Source of the DNA: Candidatus Aminicenantota bacterium
Lineage (GTDB): Bacteria; Acidobacteriota; Aminicenantia; Aminicenantales; Saccharicenantaceae
DNA length: 8,061 nt
Assembly: GCA_022867105.1 (NCBI GenBank)
Contig: JALHVH010000038.1
Location: 1 to 8,061, forward strand
Direction: 5' to 3'
The translations under genes were made by a program, and so were the position numbers. A model generated the notes under the pieces. It was given only the letters and a program-made list of their open reading frames with translations. It had not been told where the DNA came from and ran no database searches. Shown piece by piece: positions 1 to 6,170 of the stretch. How positions within the stretch are numbered: the stretch's first letter is position 1; each line of letters begins with the position of its first letter.

Positions 1-147
1 CCTTCGGGCGGCGGCGAACCGGCCATCATCAACATGGGCGCCGTTCTGGCCAACGCCGTCTTCGATGCGACGGGGGCCAGGCTGTTCCAGCTGCCCATGA
101 CGCCGGAGCGTGTGAAGGCCGCCCTGGCCCGGACCACGGCCGGCTGA
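1..147 (+). CDS. Molybdenum hydroxylase (xanthine dehydrogenase family) molybdopterin-binding subunit, C-terminal end
   Basis: Only the last 48 codons are present; the gene starts upstream of the window. The frame is open from base 1 to a TGA at 145-147. The peptide has the typical tail of the large molybdopterin-binding subunit of xanthine dehydrogenase, aldehyde oxidase and isoquinoline oxidoreductase-type enzymes: a GGGEP motif at fragment residues 3-7, then an ANAVFDATGARLFQLP stretch and a TPERV motif (residues 34-38). In this family the glutamate of the GEP motif is the catalytic base that activates the Mo-bound water during hydroxylation of N-heterocycles or aldehydes; here it would be fragment residue 6. 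The substrate cannot be told from the tail, so xanthine is only one option. The stop lies 20 nt before the next gene, which suggests co-transcription. The family call is strong; the exact enzyme is open. Confidence 0.85.
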   Translation, partial: PSGGGEPAIINMGAVLANAVFDATGARLFQLPMTPERVKAALARTTAG

Positions 148-167
148 ATCGGGACAAGGAGCGAAAG

Positions 168-812
168 ATGGAAGACACGAACGTCAGAAGGAATGTCGGG
201 ACCGTAATCTTGTTAGGGGCCGTCTGGGGGCTCTCGGAATGCCTCCTGGGAGCCGCCCTCCATGCCTGCGCTTCCTCGATATCGGGCTCGGTGATGACCG
301 GAGTCGCTTTCTTCTTCATCGCCGCGGCCTGGGCCGCCGACAGGAAAGCCTGGAGTGCCGCACTCATCGTCGCCATCGCGGTCCTTTTCAAGATGTTCGA
401 CGCCGTTCTTCTGTCCATTCCGCTCAAGAACGGAGCCATCGCCAATCCCGTGTTCGCGTTCATCCTCGAAGGGGGAGCGTTCGTCGTTCTCGCAGTCATC
501 CTCAAAAAGGCGTGGAAACGCCGGACAGCCGGCCGGGCAGTTTGGGGAGGGATGGCGGCGCTCATCTCTGTAGCGGCTTTTCCGCTGGTCAGGTTCGCTA
601 CGGGCACGGCCGCCTGCCTGGTCCCCGGGACCACGACCCCTCTGTCATGGTATTACGCGATCCTGGCCGTCGGCATCTCGCTCCTCACGGTCCCGCTGGG
701 ACTCCGCGCCGGCGAGAAGATGCGGGAACACGTAAAATGGGCCGGAGTGCCCGTCCCCGCAATCGCCGTCGCCCTCTCCTTGGTTCTCATGGTCCTTTTC
801 CGCCGGCTTTGA
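168..812 (+). CDS. Multi-spanning membrane protein of unknown function
   Basis: A 214-residue, very hydrophobic protein with about six or seven predicted membrane segments (roughly residues 11-33, 39-57, 62-82, 95-113, 124-146, 160-180 and 194-211). It has no cleavable signal peptide. Short basic loops (KKAWKRR at 113-119 and the C-terminal RR) may mark cytoplasmic faces. Notable patterns are WGLSE at 20-24, a histidine at 32 at the end of the first helix, a KMFDA stretch at 75-79 and NPVFAFILEGG at 93-103. Polar residues in helices (E24, K75, D78, N93, E101) suggest a binding or transport site. The small size and helix count resemble substrate-binding (S) components of ECF transporters, but this is only a resemblance and I do not recognise the family. 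The start is well supported by AAGGAG at 156-161, 6 nt before ATG. It follows the molybdenum hydroxylase gene by 20 nt, so a role linked to that enzyme is possible but inferred. Confidence 0.8.
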   Translation: MEDTNVRRNVGTVILLGAVWGLSECLLGAALHACASSISGSVMTGVAFFFIAAAWAADRKAWSAALIVAIAVLFKMFDAVLLSIPLKNGAIANPVFAFILEGGAFVVLAVILKKAWKRRTAGRAVWGGMAALISVAAFPLVRFATGTAACLVPGTTTPLSWYYAILAVGISLLTVPLGLRAGEKMREHVKWAGVPVPAIAVALSLVLMVLFRRL

Positions 813-907
813 AACCTTCGCTTTTTGACAGGCGCGAGGCCGGGTGGTTTGGTCGAATTGACTAAATAGGCCTCCTGTGGAAAGATAGATCATCAAGGCA
901 AGCAAGG
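813..907 (+). other. Intergenic spacer before the export cassette
   Basis: 95 bases between the membrane protein and the barrel gene. No gene fits. It probably holds the promoter of the export cassette, since the gap is the largest one upstream of it, but I could not find a well-spaced -35/-10 pair. A perfect TTGACA at 825-830 has no matching -10 at 16-18 nt, and TTGACT at 858-863 has only a poor AAAGAT at 881-886. A 6-bp inverted repeat (GAGGCC 836-841, GGCCTC 869-874) encloses a 27-nt loop and is not a convincing terminator. Confidence 0.4.
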
Positions 908-2059
908 ATGATGCGCGCCGGTCTCCGCCCTTTCCTGATCGTCGGGCTTGGCCTTCTTCTCCCCTTCCGGGCTGAATCCCATGGGCTCGAATTCAAGGGT
1001 TTGATCTCGACGTGGGCCTCGGGGAGGTTCGACAAAAAAATCCAGCCCATCTGGAGCCTCCGCTTCATCCCCGAATTCGCATTCTCCTTCAAGGCCGGCG
1101 GAAGTGTCACCATTGACGCCGAGGTCTCGGCGAACTCATTCGGTACAGCCCGTTTCTTTTCCGGGTCCGGCATTCCTCCCAAGGCGGAAATCAAATCCTA
1201 CCGGGCATGGCTAAGGATCTCGACGTCCCAGTTCGAAGCCAGGGCCGGGCTTCAAAAGATCAACTTCGGCTCGGCCAGCCTCCTCCGGCCCCTGATGTGG
1301 TTCGACAGCATCGACCCCCGCGATCCTCTTCAGATCACGGATGGTGTCTACGCGCTCCTCCTCCGCTACTATGCCGTAAGCAACGCCAATTTCTGGATTT
1401 GGGGGATGTACGGAAACGACAAGATCCGAGGCTTGGACATTGCTCCCCCGGACAAAAAGTCGCCCGAATTCGGCGGCCGCGTCCAGGTTCCCCTGGGGAG
1501 CGGCGAGTTGGCCGCGACTTACCATCACCGACGGGTCGACCTCAGTCCCGTCCTGCTCGTGCCGGCGCCTGAACCACTGCCGTCCGTCCCCGAAGACCGG
1601 GTCGGGCTCGATGGAAAATGGGACATCGGCGTCGGCGTCTGGTTCGAAGGCGCCCTCATCCGCCAGAAAACGACGCTCGTCCCGCAGCCCTGGCGACGGA
1701 GCTTCAATGTCGGACTTGACTACACCTTCGGCCTCGGCAACGGGCTGAATGCCCTGGCCGAGCACTTCTGGCTCGAGTCAAGCGCCAAGGCCTTTGGACC
1801 GGGAAGTGGAACCAGCTTTTCGGCCCTTCTCCTCCGTTATCCCGTCGGGCTCCTGGATGAGGTCACCGGCATCATTTACTACGGCTGGAAAAACGAGAAC
1901 GCCTACCGCTTTCTCAACTGGCAGCGGACCTACGACCGGTTGACGTTCAACCTCATCCTATTCTGGAACCCGGAAGAATTCCTCGTCTTCCAGGGCCAGG
2001 GGAGTGCCGGCTCCTTCGCGGGTAAGGGATTCGAGTTCCTCCTCGCCTATCATTTTTAG
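908..2059 (+). CDS. Outer-membrane beta-barrel protein associated with a Lol-like ABC exporter
   Basis: 383 residues. The N-terminus is a signal peptide: basic start (R3, R7), hydrophobic core at about 9-20, probable cleavage near residue 24 (after AES). The rest is made of alternating short amphipathic strands, rich in aromatic residues and glycine, and ends in LAYHF with a C-terminal phenylalanine, the usual signal for BAM-assisted outer-membrane insertion. The region 112-155 (RAGLQKINFG, then LLRPLMWFD, DPRDP and a YALLLRYY strand) looks like a conserved motif of porin-like proteins encoded beside FtsX-type ABC transporters and LolA-like proteins; that association is from memory. The chosen start has AAGG at 895-898, 9 nt upstream; ATG at 911 is an alternative. 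It ends 20 nt before the ABC ATPase gene, so it is likely the first gene of that operon and the outer-membrane partner of the exporter. A general porin is the alternative. Confidence 0.75.
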   Translation: MMRAGLRPFLIVGLGLLLPFRAESHGLEFKGLISTWASGRFDKKIQPIWSLRFIPEFAFSFKAGGSVTIDAEVSANSFGTARFFSGSGIPPKAEIKSYRAWLRISTSQFEARAGLQKINFGSASLLRPLMWFDSIDPRDPLQITDGVYALLLRYYAVSNANFWIWGMYGNDKIRGLDIAPPDKKSPEFGGRVQVPLGSGELAATYHHRRVDLSPVLLVPAPEPLPSVPEDRVGLDGKWDIGVGVWFEGALIRQKTTLVPQPWRRSFNVGLDYTFGLGNGLNALAEHFWLESSAKAFGPGSGTSFSALLLRYPVGLLDEVTGIIYYGWKNENAYRFLNWQRTYDRLTFNLILFWNPEEFLVFQGQGSAGSFAGKGFEFLLAYHF

Positions 2060-2079
2060 AGAACGCATAAGAGGCCGCT

Positions 2080-2817
2080 ATGACGGACACGCCGATCATC
2101 GAGACGACGGACCTGAAAAAGATCTATCCCATGGGCCAGCACAAAATCATGGCCTTGGACGGGGTCAGCCTCGCTTTCTCGAGGGCCGAATTCGCCGGGC
2201 TCGTCGGGCCGAGCGGGTCGGGCAAGACAACCCTTCTCAACATCATCGGCTCGTTGGACGCGCCGACTGAGGGGAGCGCCGTCGTTATGGGAAAGGGGAT
2301 CGAAAGCCTGTCCCACAAGGAAGCCGCGCTCCTGCGGAACAGGCATATCGGCTTCATTTTCCAGACCTTCAACCTGCTCCCCGTCTACTCCGTCTATGAA
2401 AATGTAGAGTTCGCGCTCCTGCTCCTCGGCGATACGGCGGCGGAACGGCGCAGGAAAGTCATGGCCGCCCTCGAATGGGTCCACCTGGCCGACCGGGCCC
2501 GGTCCCGGCCCGCCCAGCTTTCGGGCGGCCAGAGCCAGCGCGTGGCCATCGCCCGGGCCGTGGTCAAGCAGCCGGACATCATCCTGGCCGACGAGCCGAC
2601 GGCCAACCTCGACGCCGAAAACTCCCACAACATCCTCCAGACCATGGAGCGCCTGAACCGGGAGCTGGGGACGACGTTCATCTTCGCGACTCACGACGGC
2701 AAGGTCATCCGGTATCTCCGCCGCAAGATCACCCTGGTCGACGGCAGGGTGGCCTCGGACGAACGGCTGGATGGAGGAGGAGGCGCCGGCGCGCGTGGCA
2801 CGGGAGAGAGGCCATGA
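2080..2817 (+). CDS. ABC transporter ATP-binding protein, LolD/MacB type
   Basis: 245 residues with all ABC ATPase motifs in order: Walker A GPSGSGKT at 43-50, Q-loop glutamine 95 in FIFQTFNLLP, signature LSGGQ at 147-151 (followed by SQRVAIARA), Walker B IILADE at 167-172 with the catalytic glutamate 172, D-loop around 176-178 and H-loop histidine 205 in ATHD. The FNLLPVYSVYENVE segment is typical of the LolD/MacB/FtsE branch, whose members power FtsX-fold permeases that extract or push substrates at the periplasmic face instead of carrying them through the membrane. The ATPase is cytoplasmic and would pair with the two following permeases. The last 15 residues (DGGGG... to GERP) are a low-complexity Gly/Arg tail beyond the usual end of the fold. 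GAGG at 2071-2074 sits 5 nt before ATG. The stop overlaps the next start as ATGA. Confidence 0.95.
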   Translation: MTDTPIIETTDLKKIYPMGQHKIMALDGVSLAFSRAEFAGLVGPSGSGKTTLLNIIGSLDAPTEGSAVVMGKGIESLSHKEAALLRNRHIGFIFQTFNLLPVYSVYENVEFALLLLGDTAAERRRKVMAALEWVHLADRARSRPAQLSGGQSQRVAIARAVVKQPDIILADEPTANLDAENSHNILQTMERLNRELGTTFIFATHDGKVIRYLRRKITLVDGRVASDERLDGGGGAGARGTGERP

Positions 2818-3986
2818 TAGTCCTCAAGCTCGCATCGAAGAACCTGCTCGGGGCGGGCCTCCGGACCTGGCTCAACGTCTTTGTCCTCTCCCTTGCATAT
2901 GTTCTGATCATCTTCACCCAGGGCCTTCTCGAAGGGATGAACAAACAGGCGGAAGAGGCCATGATCGCCTCCGAGGTCGGAGGCGGCCAATACTGGCATC
3001 CGGCCTACGACCCCTATGACCCGCTGAGCCTGCCCGACGCCCACGAACCCGTCCCTGGCGGCCTCCGGTCTCTCGCCGAGGCCGGGAAAGCCGCGCCGGT
3101 CCTCGTCATTCAGGGCACGATCTACCCCGGCGGCCGCCTGTTCACGGTCCTGGTCAAGGGCATCGAGCCGGGGCAGACCGTCCTCAACATCCCGACCTCG
3201 TTCCTTGACGCGGCCGGGGACGACATCCCCGTCCTCATCGGAAACCGCATGGCCAAGGCGACCGGGCTCAAGGCGGGCGATACGGTCACCCTCCAGTGGC
3301 GTGACGCCCGCGGCACGTTCGACGCCCGGGACGCGACGGTCGTCCAGGTGATGACGACCTCGGTCCAGACGATCGACGCCGGCCAGATCTGGATCCCCCT
3401 GGCCAGGCTCCGGGCCATGACCGGTCTCGAAGGCGAGGCGACGTTCGTCATCCTGGCCCAGGGCGCGGCCCGCCCCTTCGAGGCCGGCGCCTGGATTTTC
3501 AAGAGCCGCGACGACTTCCTGGCCGACGTCCGGGCCTTGGTCGAGTCGAAGACCGCGGGAAGCTCGATCCTTTACGCCATCTTCCTCGCTCTGGCCATGC
3601 TGGGCATCTTCGACACCCAGGTCCTGTCCATCTTCCACCGGCGCAAGGAGATGGGGACGCTGATGGCCCTAGGCTTCACTCGGGGAAGGCTTATCCGGCT
3701 CTTCACCCTCGAAGGGGCGCTCAACGGGGTGCTGGCGATGCTTGTCGCGTCCGCCTACGGGATCCCGCTCCTGACCTGGATGGCCAGGACCGGCTGGGCC
3801 TTGCCCGGCGACACCGACAGCTACGGCTTCGCCATCGGGGAGCGGCTCTTCCCGTCCTACGGCGCGGGCCTCGTTGCCGGCACAACGATCCTCGTCCTCC
3901 TGACCACGACCGTGATCAGCTTCCTGCCGACACGCAAGATCGCCAAGCTCAAGCCGACGGACGCGCTGAGAGGACGGATGACATGA
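2814..3986 (+). CDS. ABC transporter permease, FtsX/LolC-E type (first subunit)
   Basis: 390 residues, starting at the ATG that overlaps the ATPase stop (ATGA, 2814-2817) behind a GAGAGAGG purine run at 2804-2811. The frame is open further upstream, but that part lies inside the ATPase gene and codes no credible protein. Topology is that of the FtsX/LolC/MacB permease family: TM1 at about 20-39, a large periplasmic domain (about 40-250), then three helices at about 251-273, 299-323 and 350-372. The EMGTLMALGFTRGRLIRLF stretch at 279-297 is the cytoplasmic coupling helix region that contacts the ATPase, and the C-terminus has the family's KPTDALRG ending. The early periplasmic segment is Tyr/Pro/Asp-rich (residues 58-70). 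Likely half of a heterodimer with the next gene, extracting lipoprotein or lipid from the inner membrane; substrate unknown. Confidence 0.9.
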   Translation: MIVLKLASKNLLGAGLRTWLNVFVLSLAYVLIIFTQGLLEGMNKQAEEAMIASEVGGGQYWHPAYDPYDPLSLPDAHEPVPGGLRSLAEAGKAAPVLVIQGTIYPGGRLFTVLVKGIEPGQTVLNIPTSFLDAAGDDIPVLIGNRMAKATGLKAGDTVTLQWRDARGTFDARDATVVQVMTTSVQTIDAGQIWIPLARLRAMTGLEGEATFVILAQGAARPFEAGAWIFKSRDDFLADVRALVESKTAGSSILYAIFLALAMLGIFDTQVLSIFHRRKEMGTLMALGFTRGRLIRLFTLEGALNGVLAMLVASAYGIPLLTWMARTGWALPGDTDSYGFAIGERLFPSYGAGLVAGTTILVLLTTTVISFLPTRKIAKLKPTDALRGRMT

Positions 3987-5257
3987 TCCGGTTTCTCCTC
4001 AAAGGGCTCCTCCGCGACAGGTCCCGCAGCCTCCTGCCGATCGTCACCGTCGTCCTGGGCTCGATGCTGACCGTCATCGGGTTCAGCTGGCTCAACGGGG
4101 CCATCTCAACGATCGTCGAGTCGAGCGCCAATTTTTCGGCGGGGCACGTCAAGGTGATGTCGCGAGCTTACGCCAGGGAGGCCGACCAGGCGCCCAACGA
4201 CCTGGCTCTTGAGGGCGTCCGGGAGCTCGTCGCTGAGCTCGAAAAGAATTACCCCGGCCTCGTCTGGACGCCCCGGATCCGGTTCGGCGGCCTCTTGGAC
4301 ATCCCCGACGAGAAGGGCGAGACCCGGGCCCAGGGCCCGGCCGCCGGCCTGGCCGTCGACCTGAGGTCGGCGAAGAGCCCCGAGCGTCGGCTTCTCAACC
4401 TAGACACGGCCATCGTCCGGGGCCGCCTGCCCGGGAAGCCGGGCGAGATCCTGCTCAGCGACGGGTTCGCTCGCCGGCTCGGGGTGGAACCCGGCGGGAC
4501 GGCGACGCTCATCGGCGCGACCATGTACGGCAGCCTGGTCGTCCAGAACTTTACGGTCTCGGGGACCATCCGTTTCGGGATCACGGCCATGGACCGGGGG
4601 GCGGTCTTGGCCGACATCGGCGACATCCAGGGCGCCTTGGACATGACCGACTCCGCCGGCGAGATCCTCGGTTTTTTCCGCGATTCATTCTACCGGAGCG
4701 CCGAAGCCGCCGACCTGGCCGCCTCTTTCAACTCCGCACGCCGGGAAGAGACCGACGAGTTCGCGCCCGAGATGGTCACCCTTCGCAGCCAGGGGGGCCT
4801 GGCCCAGACCCTCGATTTCGCCACGGCCATCTATTCGCTCATGCTCGTCCTCTTCGTCCTGGTCATGTCCATCGTCCTCTGGAACACTGGGCTCATGGGC
4901 AGCCTCCGCCGCTACGGCGAGTTCGGCATCCGCCTGGCCCTCGGCGAGGACAAGGGTCATCTCTACAGGTCGCTCATCGCCGAAGGGACCATCATCGGCT
5001 TCCTCGGCTCGGCCGTCGGGACCGCCTTGGGCCTGGGCGTCTCCTATTATCTCCAGACCAAGGGGGTCAACATCGGATCGATGCTGAAGAACGCCTCCAT
5101 GATCATCACCGACGTCCTCCGCGCCCGCGTGACGCCCGTGAGCTACGTCATCGGATTCGTGCCCGGCCTCTTAGCGACGTTCCTCGGGAAGGCCATTTCC
5201 GGGATCGGCATCTATAAGCGCCAGACGTCCCAATTGGCCAAGGAGTTCGAAGCATGA
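3983..5257 (+). CDS. ABC transporter permease, FtsX/LolC-E type (second subunit)
   Basis: 424 residues, joined to the preceding permease by ATGA (3983-3986), with GAGAGGA at 3968-3974 as ribosome site 8 nt upstream. It has TM1 at about 17-38, then SANFSAGHVKVMS at 48-60, which resembles the conserved GH-x-[QK]-[IV] patch seen at the start of the periplasmic domain of LolC/E-type permeases. A long periplasmic domain runs to about 275, followed by helices at about 280-303, 331-355 and 384-406. YGEFGIRLALGEDKGHLYRS at 311-330 is the coupling region facing the ATPase. It is not a copy of the first permease: the periplasmic domain is longer, and the C-terminus (ending KEFEA) lacks the P-x-DALRG motif. 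This fits a LolC/LolE-like asymmetric pair served by one ATPase. The end overlaps the LolA-like gene by ATGA. Confidence 0.9.
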   Translation: MIRFLLKGLLRDRSRSLLPIVTVVLGSMLTVIGFSWLNGAISTIVESSANFSAGHVKVMSRAYAREADQAPNDLALEGVRELVAELEKNYPGLVWTPRIRFGGLLDIPDEKGETRAQGPAAGLAVDLRSAKSPERRLLNLDTAIVRGRLPGKPGEILLSDGFARRLGVEPGGTATLIGATMYGSLVVQNFTVSGTIRFGITAMDRGAVLADIGDIQGALDMTDSAGEILGFFRDSFYRSAEAADLAASFNSARREETDEFAPEMVTLRSQGGLAQTLDFATAIYSLMLVLFVLVMSIVLWNTGLMGSLRRYGEFGIRLALGEDKGHLYRSLIAEGTIIGFLGSAVGTALGLGVSYYLQTKGVNIGSMLKNASMIITDVLRARVTPVSYVIGFVPGLLATFLGKAISGIGIYKRQTSQLAKEFEA

Positions 5258-6003
5258 GATACCGGGTCGTCTTTCTGCTCGTATTTTTCATATTCCTCGC
5301 CGCGGCCGCCGCGGCCCTCGCCCAGGCTCCCGACGCCGAAGCGATCCTGCGCCGGGCCGACGAGAACATGGGCTCGGACAACAAGATCACGACAAGCGAG
5401 ATGAGGATCCACGGCCGCCGCGGCTCGCGCAGCGTCAGGTCCAAATCCTGGATCCGGGGCCGGACCCAATCCTTCACGGAGTACCTCGATCCGCCGCGGG
5501 AGAAAGGCACCAAGATGCTCAAACTCGACGAACAGCTCTGGACCTACACGCCGTCCTCGGACAGGACGATCCTCATCTCCGGGCACATGCTCCGCCAGTC
5601 CGTCATGGGCTCGGACCTTTCCTACGAGGACATGATGGAGGACCCCCGCCTGGAGGTCCTCTACACGGCCGCAGTCGGCGGCGAAGAGGAATACGAAGGC
5701 CGGCCGTGCTGGGTCCTCGACCTCACGTCACGCGGCGAGGTGACCGCCTATTTCACCCGAAAGATCTGGGTCGACAAGGAACGTTTCGTCGTCCTTAAGG
5801 AGAACAGGTACGCCAAGAGCGGCAAACTCCTCAAGACGACGGAGGTGAGGAACGTCGAGCGGCTGGGAAACCGCTGGGTCCCGACGCGGATCATCTTCAA
5901 AGACGCCCTCAGGGAGGGCCTGGGGACCGAGTTCGTCCTCGAATCGATCGAGTTCAACGCGGCCATCCCCGACCACGTTTTTTCCAAGGCGTCCCTCAGG
6001 TAA
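5254..6003 (+). CDS. Outer membrane lipoprotein-sorting protein (LolA-like periplasmic carrier)
   Basis: 249 residues. A clear signal peptide (basic start, hydrophobic run at about 6-21, ALA|QA cleavage after residue 23) sends it to the periplasm. There is no lipobox cysteine, so it should be soluble. The mature part is a strand-rich, LolA/LolB-type half-barrel: ILRRADENMGS near the start, EYLDPPREKGTKML at 76-89, WTYTPSSDRT at 96-105, then RQSVMGSDLSYEDM at 114-127, which I recognise as the hallmark of proteins named 'outer membrane lipoprotein-sorting protein'. KIWVDKERFVVLKE (170-183) matches the later strand pair. The fold shields acyl chains in transit. The gene overlaps the second permease by ATGA and has its own strong AAGGAG at 5240-5245, 8 nt before ATG, so it may be made in excess over the permease, as suits a carrier. 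Substrate (lipoprotein or free lipid) is unknown. Confidence 0.88.
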   Translation: MRYRVVFLLVFFIFLAAAAAALAQAPDAEAILRRADENMGSDNKITTSEMRIHGRRGSRSVRSKSWIRGRTQSFTEYLDPPREKGTKMLKLDEQLWTYTPSSDRTILISGHMLRQSVMGSDLSYEDMMEDPRLEVLYTAAVGGEEEYEGRPCWVLDLTSRGEVTAYFTRKIWVDKERFVVLKENRYAKSGKLLKTTEVRNVERLGNRWVPTRIIFKDALREGLGTEFVLESIEFNAAIPDHVFSKASLR

Positions 6004-6019
6004 GCGAACATCTCCACGG

Positions 6020-6054
6020 CCCCGGTCGCGACGCCCCTGGCGTCCCGGGTGGGG
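6020..6054 (+). terminator. GC-rich hairpin after the export cassette, possible terminator
   Basis: A perfect 6-bp stem (GACGCC 6030-6035 with GGCGTC 6039-6044, loop CCT) extends outwards through GC/CG and G-U pairs to CCCC 6020-6023 pairing with GGGG 6051-6054, with mismatches at 6029/6045 and 6025/6049. It begins 16 nt after the stop of the LolA-like gene. No T-run follows, so it is not a standard intrinsic terminator; it may act as a 3'-end stabiliser or a weak/Rho-dependent stop. Confidence 0.35.
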
Positions 6055-6060
6055 GTAGTC

Positions 6061-6070
6061 TTCACGTGAA
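6061..6070. promoter_or_regulatory. Perfect 10-bp palindrome TTCACGTGAA, possible operator
   Basis: The sequence equals its own reverse complement and lies 36 bp upstream of the -35 box of the efflux promoter. A second small palindrome, CGGTGACCG, follows at 6079-6087. A related TTCACGTAAA occurs at 6188-6197, just inside the efflux gene. Spacing fits a regulator site, but one short palindrome can occur by chance. Confidence 0.25.
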
Positions 6071-6106
6071 TGAGGACCCGGTGACCGTGGCGGATTCAGG
6101 GAAGTT

Positions 6107-6135
6107 TTGACAACTTTTGCCGTCTAAACTATCAT
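6107..6135 (+). promoter_or_regulatory. Sigma70-type promoter of the efflux operon
   Basis: A perfect -35 box TTGACA (6107-6112) is followed after exactly 17 nt by TATCAT (6130-6135), five of six matches to the -10 consensus. The surrounding 50 bases are AT-rich against a GC-rich background. Transcription would begin near 6142, giving a leader of about 29 nt before the TolC-type gene at 6171. It is the best promoter in the window and separates the efflux operon from the upstream cassette. Confidence 0.65.
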
Positions 6136-6170
6136 GGAAGTTCATTTTTTATCCCGTGTGAGTTTTTTCC

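Noticed and set aside
239..865. Overlapping + strand frame of 208 codons across the small membrane protein
   Set aside because: Arg/Pro/Ser-rich shadow product; the 168-812 frame has a good ribosome site and coherent membrane segments.
836..874. Inverted repeat GAGGCC/GGCCTC as a terminator
   Set aside because: Only 6 bp with a 27-nt loop and no T-run; likely chance in GC-rich sequence.
825..890. Promoter with perfect TTGACA at 825-830 or TTGACT at 858-863 upstream of the barrel gene
   Set aside because: No acceptable -10 box lies at 16-18 nt from either hexamer, so I could not call a promoter although one is expected in this gap.
2056..2694. Antisense open frame of 212 codons opposite the ABC ATPase
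   Set aside because: It mirrors the codon pattern of the ATPase, which carries all catalytic motifs; no motif of its own.
2475..2813. Upstream extension of the first permease to an ATG at 2475
   Set aside because: The extension is Pro/Arg/Gly-rich out-of-frame reading of the ATPase gene. The ATGA overlap at 2814 gives a proper permease N-terminus.
2691..3638. Long antisense open frame (315 codons) under the ATPase end and first permease
   Set aside because: The product is Asp/Arg/Gly-rich without any domain, and lies opposite a strongly supported permease. Such shadow frames are common in GC-rich DNA.
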